DNA from: Auanema rhodensis
Lineage: Eukaryota > Nematoda > Chromadorea > Rhabditida > Rhabditidae
DNA: 64,000 bases
NCBI GenBank assembly: GCA_964057225.1
Contig: OZ059894.1
Location: 16,646,476-16,710,475, forward strand
Reading direction: 5' to 3'
Both the position numbers and the translations under genes were made by a program. The notes beneath the pieces are model-generated. The model ran no database searches, was not told the origin of the DNA, and worked only from the letters and a program-made list of their open reading frames with translations. Within the stretch, counting starts at the first letter, position 1. Every line of letters begins with the position of its first letter. Shown here piece by piece: positions 1 through 16,547 of this stretch.

Positions 1-1
1 A

Positions 2-919
2 GATGCACAGGTTGAAAAATCTGTCTGCGCTTTCACTGGAAAAGAATTTGGACGAGTTCACAAGTGTGTTGGTATATCTATAAAGAGAAATAAGTTTTTT
101 TTAGACGCCCTATTCTATTCAAATACAGCAAACCATTGGCTACTACTATTGAAGAAACTATTCAAACTGTATTTTTACCATTGGGAAGATACATGACAAG
201 AGCGTAAGCAAAGAAAATGCTCAGAATATTAGACGATTAATATTATTTAGTTGTATCAATGTTGGCCATCTCGGTCAAGAATCATCTGATTTACTTGCCA
301 ACATAGCTACGGTTTTGGAAGAAACAGTAAAAGTGTGTCCAGGTGGTCTTCCAAATATACGCGGCATATTCCTGCAGCCTTCGAATTCCAAGCCAAGCTT
401 GCCTATTTACTCAGATGATGGTTTGTATTATTAAGAGTTTTTTGTAACTCATTTTTTTAGGAGCTACCTCCGATATTAAGTTGCCCACGGAAAAACGAAC
501 TTCTAGAGCTTCACTCAAGAGTGTTGTTGATGAATGTAATACCTTACCAGATGGTCTTAAGGTATGTTCTTTCTTACATATTAGATATAGCATGGATTAT
601 TTAAGATACAAGTTCGTAGAAATGGAAAGATTAGAGTTCTTAAAGAAGAAGACGGAAAAGCTGTTATATATCCAACTAGTTCGTAGTGTAAATCTGCTTT
701 TAAATAGAATTTTATTATAGTTCATGATGAGTGGGATGAAAAAGATATGAGGAACACCAAGCCTACCATTAATCCTGCAAAGTTGGCAAAAAACAAGAAA
801 CGAAGAGAAAAATCTCACGTATGTCATATTAAAAAACTTGAGTTATTGAATTAATTTAGGCCAAGCGAGTAGCTCAGTTGGTAGATTCTGGAATTTCGCC
901 GAAAAAAACGAAAAATTAA
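2..919 (+). CDS. Ribosomal L1-domain nucleolar protein (RSL1D1/UTP30-like), 5' partial
   Basis: The gene enters from the left edge, so its start is not in the window. Spliced exons give KEFGRVHKRPILFKYSKPL, then CINVGHLGQ and LPNIRGIFLQPSNSKPSLPIY. This is the ribosomal L1 fold as found in RSL1D1/Utp30/Cic1 proteins, which act in nucleolar ribosome assembly rather than as the mature ribosomal protein. The C-terminus is basic (KLAKNKKRREKS) and ends at the TAA at 917-919, as is common for nucleolar L1-like proteins. Introns are 39-47 nt; reading through them hits stops. Choosing the 41-nt intron (72-112) and the 47-nt intron (207-253) restores the L1 motifs, whereas shorter alternatives break them. 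It is followed 213 bp downstream by a J-domain gene in the same direction. The family call is good; the exact orthologue is less certain. Confidence 0.7.
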
Positions 920-1132
920 TTAAAAATACGATTTTTGTTGAATTGTTTTTGTTACGAATGTAGAAAAACTATGACTGTTATCAATTGGTTGTTAATCTTT
1001 TGTTATTGAATAAATTTGTTTATGTTATGAATAGTAATATTAACTTTATGAAACAGAAAAGGATAAGTTTTCCTACAATTATATAAATTTTTTTCTAATT
1101 TCTCTTTGGAATTGTTGGTATAGAATTGTGAT

Positions 1133-1974
1133 ATGCTGGTTCGGTGTTTAACTTTTCCCACATCCAGTACTTTTTGTTCAGTCAGATTAGCTTCATATAT
1201 TCCTAGGTAGCCATTAATATAAACAATATCACTGGTTTATTTATTATAGGAACAAAAATTACTATGATATTTTGGGAGTTAAAAGTGATGCTAGTCCTGA
1301 AGAAATCAAAGAAGCTTTTGTGAAAAAATCTAACGAGGTTTATATGCTCCAAATAGTCTGACAAGTGTTATAACTTAAAGTTGCATCCTGATGGCAATAA
1401 GAAGACCATTGATCTTCGGATAGGCTGGAGTAGACAGAATACAACAGAAAAGTTCATGCTAGTGAAAGAGGTTTTAATAATTTTCATAAATAAGAAATTC
1501 TCAAAAATAGGCTTATGATTGCTTAAGAAAACCTGAAAAGCGGAAAGCATATGATGATGGAAACAGCAAAGAAGGGTTTCTTTTTGAAGTGACTTTATTT
1601 ATATAACAGACGGTGAATTAATGTTCAATGTTTAGGTAAAATCTCCAAAGTTCAAAAATGAAAGCGTCATTAATTTGAATAAACATCGATCTGATACTTA
1701 TATGGGACCTGGAAAAAAACAAAGTTTTGGTCAGCATTTCAGGTAAGATCTTGGTTTGCTATTGAAAATCTAAACTTCAATTATTCAGAGATCCTGAAAA
1801 AGAAATGGAAGCGGAAAGAAAAAAGAATGATTTTCTGAAATACTTAGGTTTTTCAGTTCTAGCTTTGATAGTTCTTAATATATTATATGTAAAGTAAGTA
1901 ATTTCATATAATTTTTACAATCCTTCTTCATAAATTATAGTTGGCTGAAGAAGAAAAAGTTACAAGATCAATAA
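1133..1974 (+). CDS. J-domain protein with C-terminal membrane segment
   Basis: DnaJ-type co-chaperone. After a short basic N-terminal exon (MLVRCLTFPTSST), which could be a mitochondrial presequence, exon 2 opens the J domain with NYYDILGVKSDASPEEIKE. The HPD motif that stimulates Hsp70 ATPase is present (LHPDGNKK). Near the C-terminus a hydrophobic stretch (YLGFSVLALIVLNILYV) forms one membrane span followed by a lysine-rich tail (NWLKKKKLQDQ). The architecture resembles small DNAJC4-like membrane J proteins. Introns are 40-48 nt; the intron after the J domain is taken as 1612-1634 plus the following stretch to the TTTAG before 1636, which keeps the frame. It lies between an L1-domain gene and a second J-domain gene, all on the same strand with short gaps, so operon transcription is plausible but not shown. 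Confidence 0.75.
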
Positions 1975-2112
1975 GATAGGTTGAATTAGTAATTTATTAA
2001 TAGGAGAATAAAAGTTTTATTTTGTTTACATTAAATAGTATTGCCTTCTATGGTTCATATATCTGAAATATCCATCATATATATAGTTGAAATAGTTATA
2101 TTATTAAGGTTT

Positions 2113-3530
2113 ATGTTTTGGTGGAGATTTGTGGAATGTAAATCTTTTTCTGGAGTTAAGCCATTCACATTCTTTCGAAGTATTCATTCTTCCAAGTAAA
2201 TTAATTTTCTTGTAAAAATAGGCTTACATTTTCATTTTTCGACGTCTTAATGATTACTACGCCTTATTAGGTTTAAAAAAAAGTGCTACTCAGAGAGAGA
2301 TAAAAGCTGCTTATTATCAACTCTCGAAAAAGGTAATTTGTTTGAATATAAGTGAAATTCTATATTTTTAGTTCCACCCCGATGTTGCTGGATCAAGTAA
2401 AGACGCAGCACAAAAATTTTTGGATATCAGTGAGGCTTATGAATGCTTAAGAGATCCAAATCGGTACTGTTTCGTCTCTTAATTTTCTTCATTTCTTTAA
2501 TAACTATTATAGTAGACGAGTTTACGATAACCAAACTACTGGTGGTGGAGGACGCTACACAGGAGATTATGGGCAGGATCCATTTGGGGTTCTGAGCTTT
2601 TGGTTTTTCTGCTGATAGTAATAATTTAGAATTATACTTCTCGACCATTTGATAGACGATACGGAAATCCTTTTCATAGTCGACAATTTACACAAGAAGA
2701 ATATGAAAGGGTAACTTTTATATTAATTGAGCTTTCAAGACTAAACACTTGCTAGATATGGAGAGAGTTCAATCGTTTAAAGAATGAAAGATCTAATTAT
2801 GATGAGAGGATAAACTCCGAAAGGCAGAGAATGTGGGCTGAATTCAATCGAAATAGGGCAGCTCGCTGGAATGAGTTCCACAAACGGTATGAAATACATA
2901 TGTGGTGATACTACTAATTTTTTCATAGATATCCTGAAGGTCCTCCGGGATCTTTCAGGTTCGAATGGCGCTTTCATAATAACAATTCTGAGCAACAGCG
3001 TTTATATAATGGATGGGAATTACTTAGGTAAATTTGTAAAACATGAATAGTTCAGAACTAATTATTACAGAAAAATAATGATGATATATTTCGTATCGTT
3101 CTTCGTCATATCGCTTGTGAAAATTGTTCTACAATCTGCGTAAGTGCTATACTAACCAATTTAAAAAAAAGATGTTTTCAGGGGTAATGCTCGAGACAAT
3201 TTTATACCATCTGAAGCAAATAAAATTCCCCTAACAGAGAAAGAAAAGCTAGCTAACATCATGAATACGATGCCTATAAGTGATAAGGAGAAAATTAATG
3301 CAGTTATGGAAAAGGTGCCAATATCAAAATATCCAGTTAATTCATCGGAAAATGGGCTGAACATAACCTATGTTCCTTCCAATGAAATTGCTTCCGGACA
3401 CTCTGAAATTGGACAAAACATTAGTTATGTTCCGCAATCCTCTCCAAGCTTGAATTCTGGATACACAAACTCGGAAAACAATTCAGAGTTCTCTATGTAC
3501 CAAAATGAAACATCAAGAAAAACGTATTAA
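2113..3530 (+). CDS. J-domain protein, probably mitochondrial, with membrane segment
   Basis: The J domain begins at LNDYYALLGLKKSATQREIK, with the HPD motif in the next exon (FHPDVAGSSKD). A glycine-rich linker (TGGGGRYTGDYG) follows, then a long Arg/Asn/Gln-rich charged region. A hydrophobic segment (IMMIYFVSFFVISLVKIVL) comes next and a polar Ser/Asn-rich tail of about 110 residues ends at the TAA at 3528. The chosen start (ATG at 2113) gives an aromatic, basic leader like a mitochondrial presequence, but the first intron is ambiguous: the most obvious donor is out of phase with the J-domain exon, so the true N-terminus may differ. The start is 138 bp after the stop of the preceding J-domain gene. 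The two J proteins differ outside the domain, so they are not a recent tandem duplicate. It converges on the leftward DONSON gene. Confidence 0.75.
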
Positions 3531-3814
3531 AGAATAATCTTTTTTATTCAAAATTACAAGTTTCCTACCGGTTTAGGATAAAGCAATATAAATTATTTAA
3601 GTTGTAATGATTGGAATTAAAGCAATAAAACATCGTCTACTTATTAAGGATGTGTAAATGTGGGAAATAAGTTCTTAACAAGATACTGTTTAAAACATTT
3701 TATTAAGCAATATTCTCTATTTAAACATTGACCGCTTCGAGAGGCAAATATTAAGGATTTAAATTTACATACAAATGAGAAGATAAGACAATATGACACT
3801 AAGATTACATAAAA

Positions 3815-6174
3815 TCATAATTTGAGCACTATTTCTTGCTTCAAAACACCTATTTCTGTCCATTCTGAAGAATTTTCAGTTCCATTTAAGCCAGCAAATG
3901 CAGATCTGTCGTTAACTCTCAGTTGTACTGGGTGTTCCTCACACAAACCTGCACTTCGCACAAATTGTACAGCCTGAAAAAAAAAATCAAATAGATGTGA
4001 TTTTATAAAAAATACCAAATGAACGGTTTCAGACATTATAGGACCACTTTCTAACTCTGCTACATACTCCATTGCATGACCTGCACGTTTGATTACTTGT
4101 GAAGATTTCTTAAATACTAATTTCTGATTTACAATACACAATTATAGACCTTGAGAGATTTCAGTTGGCCATATAAAAACGGTTTTGAAGCGACTAGAGT
4201 AGGAGGTAGATTTGCATGTGGTCCAGCAATACTTCGACAAACTTTTTCGGTTTGTATAAAGTTGTATAAGGTTTGTACTGATGACCCCTAGATGAAAATT
4301 TGAAATATTAAACCTTCCAAATATCGTACCGAAACCAAAACAGCGGATGTTTCATCGGTCTCCTCCGTTTTACTAGAAGAAGATGTAGATATCATGGATT
4401 TACTAAAAATATATTTACTTTTCGATAATTTGAGATCACACTCACTGTCTTCTAAACTTCAAGGTATTTTTGGGAGAAACTCCCATATCGTGAAGCCAAT
4501 CATGATCCTCTCCATTTTTCATTTTTGTCGGACTATCATCACTGTCAGAAGACAATGGCTTCTCACAATTTTCTTTGTCCTCATTTAAGGAAGCACGGCT
4601 GCCTTTATTGAAGTCTAAATATTTTATCTAAAATCATTTGAAAACCACAACATTACCACAGGAATCTTCAGATAACAGACTCAATTCATCGCCGTCAGCA
4701 GCATCATCAAACTTAAGAGTAGTCTTAGATAATCGTTTTTTTCTCCATTGACAAAGTTGGAACTCAATACCTATAAATAAAAAAAATATACCAATATAAA
4801 ATTTTAAAACACTAACCTTCGTTTTTAAGATATCTACGAAATCCTAAAGTCGTCGGTGTTATGATAGCTACATGACGACTGCCATCAGGACATTGGAAAC
4901 AAGACATAGAGTCTTCGCCAATATTTTCTAATTACATTTTTGAAAAAATAGAATTAAAAAATAATGAACCTTGAAAATCGACATCATTTGTCTTGGTAAA
5001 TAGGGCCGTGAACGAAGAGCATAGTACATAAAAAGATTTTCTTTCACCCTTTTTCCAAGAAAGAAAGAGTTGCTCAAAACATTCTGTCCTAAAATAAACT
5101 ATATTTGCATTATTATGACTAATATGAATACCATTCTCCATTCAAATCGTCAAGCATAGATGGAGCCAACGGTGGAACAGATTGTTTAGGCAAAAATTTA
5201 AGTAGCGAATCTATCCGAGGATAGAATGACATCCAGGGAAACGATGGAAACTGCCAGTACAGGGACGCAGCTTCATAAAGGGCCAGTGGATTAGATGTTT
5301 GAACAGGCTAGATTTAAAAAATTAAATTAAAACTGAGAGAAATAGCACCTTATCAGAACCATCAAAAGACAGAAAAGATTTCATGCCTGCAGCTCGATCG
5401 TTACCGGTTAGCCTCACAGGACAAGTACCTAAATCTTTGTAAGTCAAAATTTTACATTAAAAAAAACCTGATAAATTAGTACTCTTCATCCAGGGAAATG
5501 GAACACGCGAAGTAAGTCGAAGCTTAGTACCAAGACGTAAATCAGAAGGAATTCTTTCCGAACGTCTCTCTTCCTTTACAGAAATTTTCACAGGATCATT
5601 TGAAGAGCCAGGAGAAAATATTTCATCCATACTGGAGAAATCAAGAACAGGAGATTGCATCTAACAAATTTTATAATAAATTCAAAAAACAACACCCTTT
5701 CTACCATGCTTTTGGATCTTCCAAATGACGACCTTTTTATTTTTACCACTTGATGATGTGCAGCAGGTCTACAATCAGAATGGGGTTGAATATCAAAATT
5801 TGAAAGCTAACATCATAGCGGAAAATGGGTCATTCGCAGTGGTATCATCAGCATCCAAAAACATTTCGTCATCATTCCTTTTGAAGCGCTTGACTTCTGG
5901 AGATCTCTTGAAAACATGATGATGCAAGATAGCCAAAATTGATAGGATACCTTGAAAGGATTGGCAGGTCGCCCTTCACCAGGTGTCATAGGCGGACAGC
6001 TTTCGGTGTTAATATCATCTATACATGTTAAACCACCAATAGAAACATTGAGACAGCGACTTTAATACAAAAAGTTGGCATATAGAGTGAACAATCAAAC
6101 CTGCTTCTCCTTTTTAAATGCTTGGTCATACGCTCTCTTGGATTTTTCCATGCTGGTGATTGCGGCGTTGACAT
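3815..6174 (-). CDS. dnsn-1: DONSON replication factor
   Basis: Orthologue of 'downstream neighbour of Son', which helps load GINS and CDC45 onto MCM double hexamers to build the CMG helicase. Reading leftward, the N-terminus (ATG at 6174, MSTPQSPAWKNP) is disordered with a basic motif and RPANPF. The conserved core follows: KSFYVLCSSFTALF, then IITPTTLGFRRYLKNEGIEF, the acidic stretch with HDWLHDMGV, NLPPTLVASKPF and finally AELESGPIMSET near the C-terminus. These blocks occur in the order known for metazoan DONSON. The gene has about ten exons separated by short introns. The start at 6174 is preferred over an internal ATG at 6150 because only that frame splices in phase into the next exon. 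It is divergent from COX16 across a 208-bp gap. The symbol is the C. elegans orthologue name. Confidence 0.8.
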
Positions 6175-6382
6175 AATTAAATAAAACAGATAAATACGAA
6201 TATAGTTAATTATGGCTTTTACAAATCTTGAACGTAAGCATAAGTTAATTTGTTAATGACTAGGGCTTCAATAAAATTGCCTTTCGCGCCATAATCTATA
6301 GTTATCTCGACGACGATTTGCGTATTTCCCTAGAGAAATCGACTATTTTCAGCCCATTAATAATTATTCATGTTTCTGCTTG
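6175..6382. promoter_or_regulatory. Shared promoter gap between DONSON and COX16
   Basis: Only 208 bp separate the two divergent start codons, so both transcripts must initiate or be trans-spliced here. The gap is AT-rich with one short GC-richer patch (about 6268-6320, with several CG dinucleotides). No clear TATA box was identified. Confidence 0.4.
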
Positions 6383-6881
6383 ATGAGCAATAGGAATCTT
6401 AAATTCTTCCGTGTTGGGCTTCCCTTTTTTACTATAATCTTTGGAGGGGCATACGGTCTTCATTATTTTCAACAAGTTCGCTACGATTTTCGACGAATTA
6501 AGCAGCAAGATAATAATCTTTCTTCTCTTGTAAGTTTCCTAAATATATTACTAATTACCGTTTCCCACATTGAAGAAAACTAATTTGAGTGAAGGTGGTT
6601 TAAAACTAAGAGAAAACGTCACAGTTGATTCTGTATACAAGGTTTCTTTTTCGTTTTTTTTTACAACAATTATGAGGTCATTATAGGAAATTTCAAATAT
6701 TGATACAGATAATTGGTCTAATATCCGTGGACCAAGAGAATTCGAAGATAATTCGGAATATTTAACTGCGAAGTTTGCTTCGTAAAAAAGAGAAAGTATA
6801 ATATGTTGTTTCTTCAGAGCTGAGCAGCAAAATCGTAATCAAAAAGAACGAGAAGAAAAGCTACGAAATTTAAATGAGTGA
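6383..6881 (+). CDS. cox-16: COX16, cytochrome c oxidase assembly factor
   Basis: Small inner-membrane protein that helps mature and insert COX2 during complex IV assembly. Four exons encode about 110 residues. Near the N-terminus is one membrane span (GLPFFTIIFGGAYGLHYFQQ) followed by VRYDF, as in COX16. The family signature around WSNIRGPREFED is present in exon 3. The C-terminus is a charged helix (NQKEREEKLRNLNE). The start is ATG at 6383; a TTG just upstream is in frame but not expected as a start. Introns are 36-46 nt. The last codons overlap the first codons of PTRH2: the sequence ATGAGTGA holds the PTRH2 start and the COX16 stop, so the two are probably made from one primary transcript. 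Confidence 0.82.
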
Positions 6882-8193
6882 AGACGCCCCTACACATACA
6901 GGTCGCCTTTCTGAATTAGTGTAAGTTTGTAGTTTTGTTGATTTTAAATATTGTATTTGTTTAGGCTCGAAATAAACGAGGGTTCAGGTGAACCAGACGA
7001 CAGTGCGTCTATTAGAGCTGAAAGAGGTTTTTAATGCATTTTATTATAAAATCATATTTTTGTTTTAAATAGGTTCTCCAACTCCTTCTTGTGTAACTCT
7101 TGACGCTACTCAGAGTTCTCCTTATCCTGTTTTCAAAACATCGGATAGTGATGTAAGAAAATGTTAAAGATTTTCATGGATACTTTTTTTATAGCCTGCT
7201 ATTTCGACAGAAATAAACACCGTAACTGTTCCTACAGTATCTGTTACCGGAGCAACTTCTGATTTTACTGTTAGTGATGAAATTTCTTATACAATTCAGT
7301 TTCCAAATTGCAGCCTAATCAGGAGTTTTTGAAAGTACTTCTTTCTTTGGGATTCGACGAATTTATTTCTGTTCTCGCTCTGAAAAGAACCCAGAATCAA
7401 GGAGTCGAACAGGTGATATTTGATAATTGTTTTAATTAGTTAGTTGCTAAAGGCTGTTGATTGGATTGTGGAACATTCTAACCCATCTGATTTTGAAGAA
7501 GAGGATAGTTCATCTGACGAGTCTGAGTCTGAGCCTGAGGGTGAGGTTGAGGTTGAATCTAAATTAGAATCAGAAATGGGAGGTAAATGATTAGAGGAGG
7601 TGCGCTCCTCAATGAACACATTCTAGTTGCAAGTTCGGCTGTTTCTGGTACCGGGGCTGCTGGTATTCAGGACTCTATAATGAAAGCTGCAATGGCTGTT
7701 CAAAAAAGTAAAGGAATTTTGTTAACGTTTGTCTAATTCGTAGTTTTAGGTGCGAGAACTCATAAGATGGTACTAGTTGCCAATATGGGGCTGAAAATGG
7801 GTACTGGAAAACTAGCTGCTCAAGTAGGGCATGCAACTCTGGCAGTATATCGGATGGTATAAACTTGGTATTATGTTTACATTTCTATTATCTTCCAGGC
7901 GGATTCTTCTGAAAATGGCAAAGTTGGTTTGGATTCTTGGTTTCGCCGTGGGCAGGTGAAAATTGTACTTAAAGGAAAGGATACAGAGGAACTTATGGAT
8001 TTATTCAAATCCGCAAAAGATGCGGTACTGTGTGTTAAATTATTGAGTTAATGTTCTTTTATAGGGTCTCTTTGCTTACTTAGTGCAAGATGCAGGATAC
8101 ACACAAATACCCCCGGGATCTCGTACAGTTCTGGCTGTTTTTGGAGAAAAGGACAAAGTTGATTCCATTACTGGGCATTTGCGTTTACTTTAA
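6874..8193 (+). CDS. Peptidyl-tRNA hydrolase 2 with N-terminal UBA-like domain
   Basis: Pth2-type hydrolase, which releases peptides from stalled peptidyl-tRNA; in animals a mitochondrial form (PTRH2/Bit1) also has signalling roles. The catalytic domain starts at KMVLVANMGLKMGTGKLAAQ, which includes the Pth2 lysine and GTGK segment. It continues through GHATLAVYRM and QVKIVLKGKDTEELMDLF, then DAGYTQIPPGSRTVLAVFG, and ends LRLL. Before it lies a UBA-like three-helix segment (LLSLGFDEFISVLALKRTQN, then AVDWIVEHSN) and a strongly acidic linker (EEEDSSSDESESEPEGEVEV). The N-terminal 100 or so residues are Ser/Thr-rich and probably disordered. Introns are about 40-45 nt. The ATG overlaps the stop of COX16 in another frame. 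UBA plus Pth2 occurs in some invertebrate members, whereas mammalian PTRH2 carries a membrane segment there. Confidence 0.82.
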
Positions 8194-8394
8194 AATTTCC
8201 TATTTGTTTTAAACTGCAATGATCGGATATTAGTTCATTAGAATGTTATTTTTTCTACAATTTTAAAAATAAAGTTCAATTCTGAAGAGTGTAAATGGTG
8301 AATATTGTGTAGTCAACGTGAAGTCGGAAAAGCTGATAACGCATTGGTCTTTTTAAAATTTCTACAAAGTCTAGAATATGATCATCCAACCCGT

Positions 8395-8414
8395 GCTTCC
8401 GTGGCGCAATAGGC

Positions 8415-8450
<36 letters not shown>

Positions 8451-8467
8451 GAGCCCACCCGGGAGCG
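8395..8467 (+). tRNA. tRNA-Asn (anticodon GTT), copy 1
   Basis: A complete cloverleaf of 73 nt. The acceptor arms GCTTCCG/CGGGAGC pair with one G-U, followed by discriminator G. The D-arm is GCGC...GCGC, the anticodon stem TTCGG/CCGAA encloses loop CTGTTAA (anticodon GTT), and the T-arm is GGTGG-TTCGAGC-CCACC. No intron is present. A run of seven T starts a few bases downstream and would terminate RNA polymerase III. It lies between PTRH2 and the inverted-terminus element. A second copy with the same 73 bases is at 11599. Confidence 0.95.
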
Positions 8468-8551
8468 AAATATTTTTTTCAGTTTTACAATATTATTTTT
8501 TAGTATTTAAGTTTCTTCTGTCTCGTTTATAGATTCTTAGAACTTTTTAGT

Positions 8552-9471
8552 AGTATGTCATAAGTTTTCGCTGGACGGTCATTTTGTCCATTTTCCAGTT
8601 TTCAACACTTTTTGACTATTTTAATGCACAAAATCATCAAAAATCTGTCTTAACTCATCGAAAAACCGTCATTTCTGAAAAAAATGATAGTTTTAGTCCT
8701 TTGGTCATTCTGTAAAAACACAGTAGTTTCAAAGAATAAATACAGTAATAAATGACGAAGCTAAAAAAAGTTCTCTCTTTCTTCTTTAAAAATGGAGGTG
8801 TTAGTTCGCACCGGACGCATGCCGCATTTTTTTGTGGCTCGTACTGAAACAAAGCAATTAAACCAATTCTCTGATTGAATTAACTTACTCGGTCATCTGG
8901 ACACGCGATTCCTGATATCGCCAATATGCAGTCGTAACTGATAATCTTCGTATCCGGATAATGATCAGCTACTTCGGCGATTGGCATGTTCTGGGGATCA
9001 TTGAAGGCGAAGCTTTTCTTGGCAACCGGCACCCCGAGGAAGTGGCCAGCATAGTTAAATGAGTGCGTTTACCTTCAGAAGAATCTAGATTGACAATACC
9101 TATTTCTCTTTTCTTAATTAGTGGTGGCAAAGTGAATCTCATAAAGATTCCTCCGAAATTCTTGATTTCTAGCTTTTCTGCAAGATTCATAAGACCGAGA
9201 TTTGTTAGTGGTTTCAGATTCTTACTTAACTTGTTCATTTATTAGGATTAATTTATTCGAAAATGTGAAAAATCTTGAATTTGAGAAAAGAGAGGTACAG
9301 GGCAAAATGACCAAAGGACTGGACAGTCCAAAATTATCATTTTTTCAGAAATGACGGTATTTCGATGAGTTAAGACAGATTTTTGATGATTTTGTGCATT
9401 AAAATAATCAAAAAGTGTTGAAAAGTGGAAAATGGACAAAATGACCGTTCAGCGACAACTTTTTACATACT
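8552..9471. mobile_element. Miniature Maverick/Polinton-like element with ~160-bp inverted termini
   Basis: The left arm (8552 to about 8708) and right arm (about 9303-9471) are inverted copies of one another. Both outer ends read AGTATGT inward. The arms share CGGTCATTTTGTCCATTTTC, TTTTAATGCACAAAATCATC and CTGTCTTAACTCATCGAAA, with only scattered mismatches and one small indel (GGACTGTCC is present in the right arm only). The roughly 600-bp interior carries a broken leftward gene resembling the adenain-like protease of Mavericks. Long termini starting AG and a protease remnant fit a strongly deleted, non-autonomous Maverick/Polinton. I saw no clear target-site duplication. The right end abuts a TTTTTCAG and the first possible exon of the ABC transporter. 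Confidence 0.6.
8889..9238 (-). pseudogene. Broken gene inside the inverted-terminus element (Polinton-type protease N-terminal part plus unidentified block)
   Basis: Reading leftward from ATG at 9238, the first block (about 55 residues) contains LTNLGLMNLAEKLEIKNFGG, then FMRFTLPPL and EIGIVNLDSSEG. That order resembles the N-terminal half of the Ulp1/adenain-like cysteine protease of Maverick/Polinton elements, up to the point where the catalytic histidine is expected (a THL triplet follows in frame). After that the frame loses any resemblance and stops at 8971. A second block in another frame (about 9066 to 8889) looks coding (HFLGVPVAKKSFAFNDPQN, AEVADHYPDTKIISYD) and ends in a canonical GTAAGT donor; I do not recognise it. 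The catalytic Cys region is absent, so no active protease is expected. A captured host exon is one possible origin of the second block. Confidence 0.45.
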
Positions 9472-9500
9472 TCTCTTTTTCAGCTTCAATTGTAAGAAAT

Positions 9501-15847
<6,347 letters not shown>

Positions 15848-16547
15848 TTTGAATAAAATATTTAAATTGCCTTGTATACCGCGCCACTATTGGCTTTTCT
15901 TATATACGAATATGTGGAAATGATTATCTATTTATATAATTCTATCATTTAAAGAAAAGAAATCTTTCAAAGTTCAAAAATGACCAATTTCTTCTAATTA
16001 AGGGTAAAAAATAGATTTGAATTTCCGACAATAAACTATGTTGATAGTGATTACAGGCATTGACTACTCTCGTCTTCGGCGATAACACGATTTATCTTAC
16101 ACAAAATAACCAAATCATCATTGTGATATCAGTTTTGTATGAGAGCATTATGTTTAGATTGTAATTGTTTTCTGGCTATCTCTAGTCTGTAGTAGATAGT
16201 TAACATGATAGACATTCCGATTGACAAACAAAAACTCTTTTCCGTTTCTTGTTTGATTCCATTTTTTTTGCGATTTTTTGTATTTTAAGAACATCATATT
16301 TGTCCTTGAATGATGTACTTTATCATGATAACAGAATAGAATTGCTCATTCTTTTTATAGAATTTTAATAGTTTGTTCATATTAATATTCATGTTCCTTT
16401 TTGTAATTATATATATGATTCTCTCACTCACTCACTCACTCATTCTCTCTTTCTCTCTCTCTATAAATATTTTATTATTATATAGTTAACTAATACTTTA
16501 GATAATCGAAAAAATCAAGAAACAGTTTTGTAACGGTTGTCAACATT
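15848..16547. other. Intergenic, ABC transporter to ENPP
   Basis: AT-rich spacer with no coding signal that I can support. It holds a short CTCA tandem repeat running into CT repeats (about 16424-16462), just upstream of the ENPP first exon. Confidence 0.5.

Noticed and set aside
72-253. Ultra-short introns of 23-29 nt in the first gene
   Set aside because: Alternative canonical sites give 41- and 47-nt introns that restore conserved L1-domain residues, so the tiny introns were artefacts of the first reading.
862-885. tRNA-like GCGAGTAGCTCAGTTGGTAGA
   Set aside because: It resembles the D-arm of a tRNA but is the last exon of the L1-domain gene (AKRVAQLVD). No anticodon or T-arm follows.
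1612-1634. Tiny intron and micro-exon in the first J-domain gene
   Set aside because: A single 47-nt intron starting GTGACT and ending TTTAG keeps the frame without a micro-exon.
3261-3530. Separate 89-residue gene starting at an internal Met
   Set aside because: It is the last exon of the second J-domain protein, in frame with its upstream exons.
16420-16465. CTCA/CT repeat considered as a CRISPR-like or regulatory array
   Set aside because: Simple sequence repeat without spacers; the window is eukaryotic.
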